From Misgurnus anguillicaudatus (taxonomy: Eukaryota; Chordata; Actinopteri; Cypriniformes; Cobitidae): 64,000 bases of DNA. This document shows positions 23,263 to 34,221 of the stretch, piece by piece. The translations under genes and the position numbers were made by a program. Location of the stretch: NCBI RefSeq assembly GCF_027580225.2, contig NC_073359.2, positions 9,166,001-9,230,000 on the forward strand, written 5' to 3'. How positions within the stretch are numbered: position 1 is the first letter of the stretch; the number at the start of each line of letters is the position of its first letter. The notes under the pieces are model-generated. The model did not search any database, was not told where the DNA came from, and saw only the letters and a program-made list of their open reading frames with translations.

Positions 23263-24805
23263 GGTTTCCATTATCCTTCAAATTGTGCAAATTGAAATAG
23301 TGAATTGAACATGCGGCCGAAATTTCGCAAAACTGCTACCTTCGGGAGGCTTATATAAGGCAAATCGAAAAAAGGATTATATCTCAAACTGCAATGGAAA
23401 ACAGTTTTCACATTTACATGTCACCCCTTTGTGTATTTAAGTCACATGATCGTTCTTTAAATAGGTGTCTTCAACTTCATGCGGCGCCGGAAAAGAGCGA
23501 TTTGAGAAATCATATGGAGAAGTCTATTTTCGAATCGCTCTCGCGATAGTTTGATGTCAACTGCCTGTCAGTTTATGCGACGCCGCATGAAGTTGAACAA
23601 GACGAATATTGCGCATTTACAGGTAGGGGTGTAACGATTAATCGTGCAAATGCGCGTTTTCTCAATGAATGAATTTGAACGAATTACGGTGAAATCCAGG
23701 CACATCCGAACAGGAATCCCGCAGGAATATTTATATCGCTGTTCTTCAAATTGTTTCAGGTATTTTCATGATAATAAAGAATATTTTAAATGATTTTGTT
23801 TAACGAGTGTTGCTTTTTTAAATGCACGTTATAAACGACTCCGACTCATAATGATTTTAGATTAATAAGGACTTCCTACTGACCAAATGCCGTAGTACAC
23901 GCACAAGCTGTGCATGAAACACAGAATTGCAGCCTTGCGATTCAGAATCGATTTCAGACAGGCATTTTTAATGGGACACACGGTTGAATCGTTACATCCC
24001 TATTTACAGGTCACCCGTCGTGCATTAAAGTCACATGATCATTATTTAAATATGGCGCCATATGTTTGGTTGGAGGACAAGACAGAAGAGGTGTTTTTGA
24101 TTTCATACGCAGCCATTCAGACCGACATGTGGATGACATAAAAATAAAGCGATTAAAAAGTAGCGATTCGAAAGCCAGCCTGATCTTACAAGAATTCATA
24201 CATATTTTACAAAGTTGGCTGATTCGTATGATTTCGTACAAAGTTAATCATGCAAAAACGTACGATAATCATAAAAAAACAATAATGAAACCTCACCCCA
24301 AACCCCAACTTCACAGGGTTTAAGGAAAATCTTACAAATGTGGTCGTACGAATTAATATAAATTAGCCACCTTGTAAAATACGTACAAATTGTCATGAGA
24401 TCGCGTTGGGCGTACAAAGCAGTCGACTCTCTAAACTTTAAGAAGTGAAAGTTGGATTAACTTAAAAAAATTACTTTAATTGGTAACGCCTAAATAATTA
24501 AATTTTTTCAACTTAAATTTTTCACTTTAAGTTGATAAAGTTTAAATTTTTCACTAATTTCAGTAATTTTTAAGTAGATCCAAATTGTACTTTTTACAAT
24601 GAAATCGCTCTCGATGTATTTTGATGTCATCCGTCTGGTGCTGTATAAGGTCAAACATACCCGTTGCCATGGTTTTTTGGAATCACTTGTCTTGCAAGTA
24701 AAAAATATATTTTACTTACATTACATCGGTTAATGGAAACATGTGATTTTGCCATAATTTTTTATCGACATATAGCTAGTTTTACGCAACTCTATAATGG
24801 AAACC
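23263..24805. mobile_element. Large MITE-like element, GGTTTCCATTA ends, interrupted
   Basis: GGGTTTCCATTATCC on the left and TATAATGGAAACCAGG on the right form an inverted pair about 1.5 kb apart. Inner matching motifs include AAATCGCTCTCG at both sides. An internal duplication carries GTCACATGATCGTTCTTTAA near 23441 and GTCACATGATCATTATTTAA near 24031. It is interrupted by the hAT element at 23624-24002. The open frames inside are short and unrecognised. Confidence 0.55.
23624..24002. mobile_element. hAT MITE (TAGGGGTGTAACG) with perfect 8-bp duplication
   Basis: It starts TAGGGGTGTAACGATTAATC and ends GATTCAACCGTGTGTC-type sequence inverted, closing CGTTACATCCCTA. It is flanked by TTTACAGG at 23616-23623 and 24003-24010. 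The 8-bp duplication and the TAGGG/CCCTA ends assign it to hAT. It is non-coding. Confidence 0.9.
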
Positions 24806-26794
24806 AGGCTACACACACACAGCTTAAGTCGCCCAAAGTCCTGTCACCAAAAACAGATGTTAAAAGTCATCTGGTTATGTGGTGTAATTGTGCGTCTGCA
24901 TGTGTGTTGCACCAGGTAATCTTCCCTCTGTTTAAGATCGCACTGCACATAACCCTAACCTAGCCTTGAACTTCGATGTAAAATCACCAGCAAACCACAC
25001 ACACACACACCTGATACCCCTCATGTCGTCATCAAAGCCCACTGCGCTATTCGCTAAATTGAGAAATTGTTTCCAACCATGAACGTAAAAGGTCTGGTCC
25101 TGCTCAAACAGCACTCGTTTTTGTAAAAGTGTTTTCCATGGATAAATTAGTCGGATAGATAGATACTGTTTCCTTTCATTACTGCTTACTAAAATCTGAT
25201 GCTTTAGAGTTTCATCTATTTTTATCCTATAACAATGCCCTCTTGACTGAATATGTAAAGGTAATTGTTGCGTACGGTTTTAATCCAACAATTACTGATA
25301 TCACTCCATTCCTTCATCTGGTCAGCTCTATTTGTTTCGGAGAAAACATGTATGTCTTATATATGTATGTATATATTATACAATATATAAGCTGCCCACA
25401 GTCTCTGCCTATATACTGTGTCCCTTTAATCATAGTTTTCATTTCAGCACATTGAAATTTCCCTCACCAAGGACAACGCCATAAATAAAGACAAAAAAAG
25501 GGTTTCTCGAAGGAAATTTCACCAGCTCGCTCCCTAAGTTTTTGTGCATTAGGGGACCGGCAAGGAATAAAAAAGACAAGGTGGTCATCTGCGCAAATTT
25601 ATAATCATTTATTACGTGGCAGCTGGCGAGTGCAAGTAAGTAAAAGCGTGAAGGCAGACATCCATAAATGGGACGTGAAGCCTTTAAATGAAAAGCAAAG
25701 TGAATTCCTGTACCTTGTCATAGGTAATGAGGAGCAAGGGCCTTTCTTCTGGGTAGAGTACAGTGCTTTTGCTCTCAGTTCAGTTGAATGCGCTCGCCCC
25801 TGATGTATAGCCACAAATTTGAAGGGAATTTATCTGCGTTTGATGCAGGACGCTGCCCGGATTTAGGAGGATATGGATGAGTGACCTGAACAAAAAAATG
25901 TTTTCAGTTCATTTTTTTGGGGGGGGAGGCAAATGCATTTTTAGATGGAAGTGGCCAGTAATCATTTGTGAATCAAGCTTCCACCCCTGTCTGCCTACCA
26001 CTACTGTTAGGTAAAATATATGTCCTGATTATTTGAATTCAATCACACTTTTCTTTGGCGTACTGTGTTAGGCACTCTGGGGTGCGTGTGTTTGTCGACG
26101 ACTACATTTTGTTTTTTCCTTATTAGTTTTGTTAGGAGATAATTTATGCTTTTTGTTTGATGTATAGCAATACAAAAAGTCCCATTCCTATGCATACATT
26201 TCAACCATTTAAGAGTTCAAAAGAATACCATTTTTTCTTGAAACCCAAAAAACAACACAATTCATTTAAATGTGCTCCAGTTTTCCGTGTTTGTTTTTAG
26301 CCCGACATTAATGAATTAACTTTTCTAAACAATCCATCGTTATTGTTTCGGTACTGCTTATTTTTAACTCAATTACATTCTAATTGGTCATTTTTCGTAA
26401 TGTGCAAGGGATGTTTTTCCCACTTTGTTCATAACACAACGAAATATTAAACGCAAATAAGGCCCATGATCAAAAACATGATAATTCATTTGCAACACTA
26501 AATAGGAAATTGACAGTCTAATACAAAACAATGGGGTGTTTGCAGCTTTGTCTTTTACCCCCTACTGTCACCGAGTATTGATTCCTTAGAGGAGTCGCTG
26601 GTACTGTAGCACATTATTAAGCCGTGCAAGCTTTCAGAAGGAAAAGTACAATACAGTAAAACTTTTAGAAACGGCCATGAAGAAACTACGCAGTGTTTTA
26701 CTGTGTTTAAAGTTCAGTAATACACAAACTCATCTTTACACACTCTCAAAAAAGGTACAAAAGTTGTCACGGGACGGTAGGCTACCTTTTTAAA
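24806..26794. other. Gene-free intronic DNA
   Basis: No gene is recognised. A CA microsatellite lies at about 24996-25011. The patch at 25470-25880 is GC-richer and unique; its open frames show no domain. The rest is AT-rich. Confidence 0.5.
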
Positions 26795-26845
26795 TTTACA
26801 TTTACATTTAGCTGACGCTTTTATCCAAAGCGACTTACAATTGCT
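26795..26845 (+). repeat. Short dispersed teleost repeat (ATCCAAAGCGACTTAC)
   Basis: TTTACATTTAGCTGACGCTT followed by TTATCCAAAGCGACTTACAA matches the motif also seen near 3260, 46690 and 53650. The motif is very widespread in fish genomes; its class is not decided here. Confidence 0.7.
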
Positions 26846-26977
26846 ATATATGTCAGAGGTCTTATCCACTGCACCATCACCACCCCCATTATATGTCCTT
26901 ATATGTGCCATTTTGATACAGGTATGTACCGTTGAGGTAACAGTATGTACCTCTAAGGTACCAATGGGTAACTGTAA

Positions 26978-27421
26978 TGCTGGGTTCACACCAGACGCAT
27001 TTGAGGTGTCAAATTCGTGTCTACCGCGCTGTGTTGGAAGCTTAAACATTTTGAGTGTACTCCCTTCATTCTCGCGTGAAAGCAGTGCATGAAATTCTAG
27101 TCATCCAAACATTCACGTGGAAATTCACGTCATGGGAGGGGCTTCTGCGACTTCGCTCGCTTTCTGTAATCACATCACTACTAGAGCTAGCTTCTTTCCG
27201 CCAAAGTTCACATTTCTCAACTCGTGCGTTTCTCGCGGCACGCTCAATTCGCGCCATTCACGTGAACTAGAAGCGCGAATGAGGCAGAATCGCGTCTAAC
27301 GTGCTAAATGGCTCATTTGCGCCGCGACACCTCCAGACGCGCGGCAACGCGTCTTTACATTGACTTAACATTGAAATCACTTGCGCTTGACGCCTCTACC
27401 GCAGCTGGTGTGAACGCAGCA
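26978..27421. mobile_element. Harbinger-like MITE with TAA duplication
   Basis: The ends TGCTGGGTTCACACCAGACG and GGTGTGAACGCAGCA are inverted. TAA flanks both sides (26975-26977 and 27422-27424), the TWA target duplication typical of PIF/Harbinger. The interior contains GAAATTCACGTCATGGGAGG, also found at about 21250 and 50730. No transposase is encoded. Confidence 0.85.
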
Positions 27422-27424
27422 TAA

Positions 27425-27650
27425 TGGTTATTCACACCAGATGCGGAAGAGGCGGCAAGCGTGAGTGATTTACATGTTAAGTCAATACAAAGACGTGAAT
27501 AGGCATCCTGCGGCACGAAAGGTGTGTTCCGCCAATTGAGTGTTGACGCGTGATCTGCGCTAGTTTAAAAATCTTAACTTTTTTGCACCGTGTTAACCAA
27601 TCAGGAGCTTGCTCTATCAGTCCAGTGATTACAGGAAGTAAGCGGAGGCA
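27425..27650. mobile_element. Truncated Harbinger-like MITE
   Basis: Directly after the element at 26978-27421 a second copy begins, TTCACACCAGATGCGGAAG, with GTGAGTGATTTACATGTTAA as in 39811-40087. It ends without a right terminus after the ACCAATCAGGAGCTTGC block. The following 27651-28544 holds no recognised gene. Confidence 0.65.
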
Positions 27651-28829
27651 GAAAAACAAAACAACAATGGTGGACAATCATCAGTCTTTAACTAGCTTTT
27701 ATTCGTGTATTACGTGTACTCTTATGAAAGAAAGAACAAAATATGGCCATAAACTGTTACAGATATATAAAATATGTGAGTTTTAGCCATGTTTATTCAG
27801 GAATTTTGCAAGAGTTGAAGGGAAAAGTGCTCCGCTCAAGTAATCAAAACTTTTTCGGTGTTGAATTCCAAAAGAAGGAATGTTGACTTGAGTATATTTT
27901 ACTTCTCTCACTTGCAATGTACACCTAACCTAACAGAATCCGCGCTCGCAGATTTCACTGGAAAAGCTGATTTTATTGCCCGTCATTGACATATGTGTGT
28001 GTTTGTGAGCAGTATAGCCATCATCATTGACAAGCACACATATACAGTGCGTATGTGCATATGTTTGTGAGCCGTCATTGACAAGCAGTACACAAACCCT
28101 GCAGATGCTGTTTATCTGTGATCATTTTAAATGATAGAGAGCATGAATCATTTGATATTTGAGATGAAATAAAACTTACCGCGGACAAAAAGAGATCTCA
28201 CTTGACTCTGTCGACTGATCAAGTATGTTTAATATAAAATTGACATTGTGTTGTAAAATTATGACATTTTCTTAAAACGTGCTAAATTTATAATGAGAAC
28301 ATTTCAATATAAGCTTTTTTATTCTGCTATAATATATAACACTTTATACCACAGGGGTGTTAAATGCTTTATTCTGATTGTTTAAGAAATGTTACACAGG
28401 TATGCATTTTTTTCATAAACGCGCACCTGACCTGTTAAATATCTTAAAAAAACTACCAGAGCAATGTTTTAGCAATGTCTGTGGTAACTGTGGTAAGCAG
28501 AATAAATGACACTGGTCCTTTGAATTATTTAAAAATTATTAAATGACCCGTCTTCAAAGTTTCAGCTCAAAATACCATATAGATAATTTATTATAACTTG
28601 TTAAAATTGCCACTTTGCAGGTGGGAGCAAAAATTTGCTGTTTTTGGGGTGTGTCCTGTAAAATGCAAATGATCTGATCTCTGCACTAAATGGCAGTGCT
28701 GTGGTTGGATAGTGCAGACTAAGGGGCGGTATTATCCCCTTCTGACATCACAAGAGGAGCCAAATTGCAGAAAATGGTTTCATCATCGGCGGTCACTCGA
28801 ATCGAGTATGACTGTCCTCTCTTTTGGGT

Positions 28830-31312
28830 CTACTTGTGGTTCTTCAGATGGCTATAAAGGCCAATGCGGGATCTGCATACTTTGGTGCAGTGTGGGCAGG
28901 GGTAGGTAGTGAGTTTTGATGGTGGTTGAGCCTTTTCTTCTTTCTCCTTGCGAAGCTGTCGCTTTGTCTCTGCGGCACGACGAAGTTCTATTTCATGATG
29001 TGCTGCACCATCCTGCAAGGAATTTTTCCAGGTGCTTCTATCTAGTGCAATGTTTTCCCAGTTGCTCGATGTAATGTTGAATTTCTTCAGAATGGCCTTG
29101 ATGTTGTCCTTAAAACGTTTCTTCGGCCCCCCTGTTGCTCGACTACCTTCCTTTAGCTGAGAGTACAAAATTTGTTTAGGAAGACGTGTATTGGGCATGC
29201 GAATGACATGGCCTGTCCATCGTAATTGGTACTGCATTATTGTGGTGGTGATGCTGGTCATGTTTGCTTCCTCCAGGACGCTGATGTTGGTGCGTCTGTC
29301 CTCCCAACTGATCCTCAGAATCTTTCGCAAGGATCGTTGATGGTATTGTTCCATGGCTCTCAGGTGCCTGCTGTATGTGGTCCACGACTCTGCTCCATAC
29401 AGCAGGGTGGGGAGGACAACAGCTCTGTAGACCAGGAGTTTTGTTTGGACAGATAGGTCTCTGTCTTCGAAAACTCTTTTTCTGAGCCTGGCATAGGCTC
29501 CGCTGGCACAACTCAGCCGGTGGTTAACCTCAGAGTCTATGTCAGCTTTAGTGGAAAGAAAGCTGCCGAGGTAAGGGAAGTGGTCCACGTTTTCAAGTGT
29601 GGTGTTATTCACTTTTATGGTTGGCTGGGTTGCTGACTGGTTGGGTGGAGGTTGATATAGGACCTGGGTCTTCTTGATGTTTAGTTTTAGGCCCAGGGCT
29701 CTGTACGCCTTGGCAAAAGCATTCAGAATGCCCTGAAGGTCTTCTGCAGAGTGTGCAGCAATGACGTTATCATCCGCGTACTGAAGCTCTGTAACGGTGG
29801 TGTGTATGATTTTACTCTTGGCCTTGAACCTATTAAGGTTAAAGAGTCTGCCGTCAGTTCTATACACGATTGGAATCCCCTGTGGCAGCTCCTCACCCAT
29901 GAGGTGGAGTATGGCGGCAATAAAGATGGCAAACAGGGTGGGTGCAATAACACATCCCTGTTTAACTCCTGTTTCCACTGTGAAGGGCTCAGACTCAGAG
30001 CCACCATTGCTGAGTACTGTGACTGACATGCCATCATGTAGGAGTCTCAGTATTCTGATGTACTTGTCATGACAACCATACCTTGATAGTATACTCCACA
30101 GAGCGTGGCGGTCTACCATATCAAAAGCCTTTGTCAGGTCTATAAAGGCCATGTACAGGGGCTGCCTTTGTTCACGGCATTTTTCCTGTAGTTGCCGCGC
30201 TGTGAAAATCATGTCTGCTGTACCTCTGGATGGACGGAAGCCAGATTGTGATTCTGGGAGTATTTCCTCTGACAGTGGTAGTAGTCGGTTTGCAAGAACA
30301 CGAGCAAGGACTTTACCTGTCGTTGACAGGAGTGAGATACCCCTGTAATTTCCGCATTCAGCCTTGTCACCCTTCTTGAATATAGTCACTATTAGAGCAT
30401 TCCTGAGCTCTGAGGGAAGTTCTTCTTTTTCCCAGACTTTGAGTAGTAGGGCATGAATGTGATACAAGAGTTCTAGTCCACCCTCCTTTAAGATCTCAGC
30501 TGGGATACCATCTGGACCAGCAGCCTTGTTGTTCTTAAGGCTCCTGATGGCATTTTGAACCTCTGTTATAGTTGGAGGGTCCCCCATGTCTTCTCTAATA
30601 GGTCTTTGGGGGATGTGTTTGATAATGTCAACTTCAGTTGAGCTGACCCCGTTTAGGAGTTCTTGGAAATGCTCCTTCCATCGGGCGTTAATGGACTCGT
30701 TGTCCTTCAGTAACTTCTGACCTTCCTTTGTACGCAGGGGGTTTAGGCCATGGCAGCTTGGACCATAGATGGCCTTGGTAGCACTGAAAAAACCTCTGGT
30801 GTCACCAGAGTCTGCCATTCTCTGGATTTCGATAGCTCTTTCAGTCCACCAAGAGTTTTTTAGCTCCCTTATCCGACTCTGGACATCTGCCTTGGCTCTG
30901 GAGTGAGTCAACCTTTTGGCCTTGCAAGTAACATCATTTTGCCAGGCACAGAAGGCTTTCCTTTTCTTGGAGATGAGTTGTTTGATCTCTGTGTCATTCT
31001 CATCAAACCAGTCCTGGTGTTTTCTGGACTTGTACCCAAGAATGGTTTTGCAAGTGGCAAGGATGGTAGATTTTAGCAGACTCCAGTGCCCATCCATGTC
31101 ATCAGGGTATTTCTGTTGAAGGCTTTCCCCAAGAGAGGCCTGAAGTTGCTGCTGGGTGGCGGTTTCATCAAGGCTGTCAAGGTTCAGTCGTGGTCGGATC
31201 TGCTTTTTTTGCATTCTCCTCTTCCTCTTAAGTCTAATTAACATTTTAGAGCGGATAAGGCGATGGTCTGTCCAGCAGTTATCAGTGTTGACCATGGCCC
31301 TTGTGATATTAA
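28830..31312 (-). CDS. LINE ORF, 3' part: end of endonuclease, reverse transcriptase, zinc finger
   Basis: This part copies LINE RNA into DNA at the nicked target. The open frame is uninterrupted for 845 codons, and its first 18 or so codons (31367-31313) come from the inserted piggyBac element, including a new ATG. LINE residues begin at VNITRAM. The endonuclease end WTDHRL is at about 32-37. RT motifs follow in order: AAGPDGIPAEIL (about 283-294), RGISLLSTTGK (about 342-352), FIDLTKAFD (about 408-416), GVKQGCVIAPTLF (about 467-479) and the active-site YADD (about 530). The C-terminus is a C-x2-C-x12-H-x3-H zinc finger (CPHC...HLKNH). No stop or frameshift is seen, so this copy is young. As a class, such proteins act on their own mRNA in the nucleus. 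Confidence 0.92.
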
Positions 31313-31956
31313 CCCCCAGGGGTCCAAAAACGCGGGGACGCGTTTTGACGTGTTTTCTCCTTATCATAGCAGAATCAACTTAAAATACTCCATCATTAAT
31401 AATCAAACACTTACGTGTTTGACATCATTTGAAACTCTAAAGGGTCCTCTTAAATTAGTGTACATTCACAATAACAACAGATCTTTGTGTTTTTGTCAAA
31501 TAAAGAAAATAAACAGGGTGCTCATTCAGACATTTCTGTCTCCGCCAGCTGTCTCTCAAATCACGTTACAAAAATTAGTTGAAACTCCGCGAATACTCGT
31601 CACACAAACATAATACACATATCCAAAGAAAGCCTGAAATGTCTACTTTTAAACAAGCTAATTATTATCAAAAACAAATATTTCCTGTTTATATAATCTG
31701 CACTGAAGTAAAGAGAGTACCGTTTTTCGTGGCTGAGCTCATTATCTCTAATGCGGTCACGCCCACACGCTGTTGACATGGTAATGAAGAGACGAGCTGT
31801 TCAAACCAGCAAAGCGTAAAGTTTGATAAGATTTAAAGACTTTAGCGCATGTTTGGATTATAAACTTTATACACACACGTGAGGAATATCTTCATTTATG
31901 TCTGGACATTGAGGAAGAGAAGCGTTTATCTTTAACGTTACCTAAGAAGAAGAACA

Positions 31957-32847
31957 ATGGAAGGCGCAATGGAGGCGGATATATTCCTGAAGAAACTGTA
32001 AGTCATTTGTCTTCATTTATATTTGCTATCATGTAATATGTTATGGCTTGTGCAGTTCAGCCTACATAAGCAACCTCAACAGACTGCACGCCTCGGATTG
32101 AAAAACGTTCGCATTGTTTACAAACGAGTAACTTACGCGTGATCACGTAGGCCTAATGGCGGATTTCATTGTTTGCTGTACAGTGTTAGACACAGTTATT
32201 CACTTTCGTATCCTTCATGGCAACTTTGAGTAATGCTGCACTGCTGTGTCTTTTAAGTGTGTGCTGTAAGATTCCATGTTTACATGCTTATTTACAAACG
32301 AGTACGCGTGATCACGTAAGGGCGGATTTCATTGTTACATGCTGTACAGTAACTTAGACACTTTCGTATCCTTCATGGCAACTTTGAGTAATGCTGCACT
32401 GGGGGGGGTCTACTGTAATATGATATTGTTTACATGCAACGCATTCCATACATTGCGATTTACACGCGACACCGTTTTATTATGAGCTCCGCGTTGTTTA
32501 CACGGAGACTCGCATTTTTTTTATTATAAATTTACCATGGGCCAGTCTACCTAGGTGTGTGAAAGACACTAATCACGTGACCTAATGGTGGCGCAGCGGT
32601 AGTGCGTTAGGCCGCCATGTGGTAGACCCGGGTTCGAAACCCGCCTAGGCCAAGTTTTTTTTATACAGTATATTGAGTTTAGGCGACCACCGTTACAAGT
32701 GCTATCATTTACCCATCAGTTATGTATGTAAGGGTATTTCTGTGGACAATTTATGCTAACAGCTGTTCATAACTCTCTTACAGGTCTGCATCCCTCTCAT
32801 CAGTAAACTATGAAGTGGAAAAACATATTCACACTCTTTGGACATAA
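31957..32847 (+). CDS. Possible two-exon mini-gene inside the piggyBac element (34 residues)
   Basis: Exon 1 (31957-31997) starts with ATG in a favourable context (A at -3, G at +4) and reads MEGAMEADIFLKK before a GTAAGT donor at 31998. Exon 2 begins at 32784 after CTCTTACAG. Joining them keeps the frame: the split Leu codon is completed and 20 more residues (SASLSSVNYEVEKH and on) run to TAA 32845-32847. An AATAAA signal lies 128 bp further at 32976-32981. The product resembles no family I recognise; it could be a remnant of a captured gene, a relic of lost transposase sequence, or chance. Evidence is only the joint agreement of start, splice sites, frame and poly(A) signal. Confidence 0.35.
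32135..32402 (+). repeat. Internal direct duplication in the piggyBac element
   Basis: GCGTGATCACGTAGG with GGCGGATTTCATTGTTTGC and CTTTCGTATCCTTCATGGCA occurs at about 32138-32248. It returns at about 32306-32399 (GCGTGATCACGTAAGG, then the same CTTTCGTATCCTTCATGGCA). The offset is about 165 bp. It lies in the intron of the possible mini-gene. Confidence 0.85.
32584..32663 (+). ncRNA. tRNA-like Pol III unit (SINE head or decayed tRNA gene)
   Basis: An A-box match TGGCGCAGCGG (32589-32599) and a B-box match GGTTCGAAACC (32631-32641) are 31 bp apart. The sequence ends GCCTAGGCCA and is followed within 3 bases by a run of eight T (32656-32663), a Pol III terminator. The T arm CCGGGTTCGAAACCCG pairs well. 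The anticodon arm and acceptor stem pair poorly, so a functional tRNA is unlikely. A tRNA-derived SINE or fossil is more plausible. Confidence 0.55.
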
Positions 32848-33514
32848 AGTTGTATGGTAACATGAGCCACATGAAGTTTACAGCTCTGTTGTTTATCAGT
32901 TTCTTATACAAGTTAAGTTTTTGAATAGGGTCCTACTGACCTTCATTTCTATTTTGATTATATTGTTAACTTCTTAATAAACCTCAAACAAACATGTTCA
33001 TTTGTCCTCACATTCTTTACTGTAGTTCCCTCCTCCCTCATTATGCAGCTCATTATGCAGCTCATTATGCGAGCCTTTGTTTGCTAGCTGTCAATCAATC
33101 CTTCTCGCATACGGCCCCTCTAAACAAAAAGTGTCTTACAATTTCTAAATAAACATACTGGTTTATGTGAATGAGTAGGCAGGATGATTTTCACATCATT
33201 TTAAAGAAAAAACTCTAGACTACTAGATTCTGTTTAGGAAAGTCTTGTTAAAACATGTTTAGTATGGGTTTTGTGGACTTATATCAGTGACTCAAAATTT
33301 TAGCTTTTTAAAAAACCACGCATAAACCTTTTTGTCTCAAAAATACAAACATGTACATACATGTAGCTCATATAATATTTTAGCCCAGTTTGTGCTGAAC
33401 ACAGTGGTATGAGACACTTGCCATTATTATGTTGTAAAGCAACTGAAAAAAGACCAAATGTAAGAGCATGTCAGAACCTCTGACAGTGTCCCAAAATGGT
33501 CGGACCCCAGAGGG

Positions 33515-34221
33515 TTAACATCACGGCGGTCCCTGATTCGTACAATGACATAGTCAATGAGATGCCACTGTTTGGAGCGGGGGTGTCTCCAAGAGGCCTT
33601 AAGTTTGTTTTTCTGGCGAAAGAGAGTATTAGTGATGATAAGACTATGCTTCGCACACATGCTGAGAAGCATAACTCCATTAGAATTGATGTTCCCGATG
33701 CCTTCCTTTCCTATAGTGTCCTTCCAGAGGTGTTGATCCCTGCCAACCCTGGCATTGAAGTCTCCAAGTAGTATAATCTTATCTTCCTTGGGGATTCTCG
33801 ACAGTGTCTTGTCTAAGCAGGAGTAGAAGGCCTCTTTTACATCCTCTTCAGAGTCTAAAGTAGGGGCATAGGCACTCACAACTGTTGCTATCTGGTTGTT
33901 GTCAAGCACCAGACGGATGGTCATGAGACGCTCACTGATCCCCACAGGGAGTTCAAGGAGGTGGTTGATGAGCTGATTCCTAATGGCAATTCCAACACCA
34001 TGGATCCTGGGCTCGTCAACAGCTTTTCCTTTCCAGAAGAAAGTGTAGCCACCCTTCTCTTCTTTCAGTTGTCCTTCATCTGCCAGTCGGGTTTCGGAAA
34101 GGGCAACTAGGTCAATTTGGCATCTTCTCAGTTCTCTAGCAATGATTGCGGTTCTTCTCTCTGGTCTATCACTGCTTGCACTATCCATCAGTGTGCGCAC
34201 ATTCCAAGTTCCAAAGTTCAT
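33515..34221 (-). CDS. LINE ORF, 5' part: AP-type endonuclease
   Basis: This domain nicks target DNA to prime reverse transcription. From the ATG at 34221 it reads MNFGTWNVRTL (the N-terminal Asn/Trp motif), then VALSETR (metal-binding Glu, about residues 39-45), VVSAYAPT (about 113-120), ILLGDFNARVG (catalytic Asp/Asn, about 150-160) and LIDYVIVRIRDRRDV. It stops being LINE at the TTAA (33515-33518). The normal C-terminal catalytic TDH lies on the other side of the piggyBac insert at 31265. In this copy the frame runs on into the insert and ends at 33427, giving 264 codons. No other defect is visible. Confidence 0.9.

Larger units (their letters stand above)
31313..33514. mobile_element. piggyBac-like element inserted at TTAA in the LINE
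   Basis: The termini are CCCCCAGGGGTCC (left) and GGACCCCAGAGGG (right, giving CCCTCTGGGGTCC inverted). It is flanked by TTAA at 31309-31312 and 33515-33518. A TTAA duplication with CCC ends is the hallmark of the piggyBac superfamily. Removing 2202 bp plus one TTAA restores the LINE reading frame exactly across the joint. No transposase is encoded, so it is non-autonomous. The interior holds a possible two-exon mini-gene, a tRNA-like unit, an internal duplication (32135-32402) and an AATAAA at 32976. Confidence 0.88.

Noticed and set aside
32584..32653. Functional tRNA gene
   Set aside because: The anticodon arm and acceptor stem do not pair properly although the A- and B-boxes are good.
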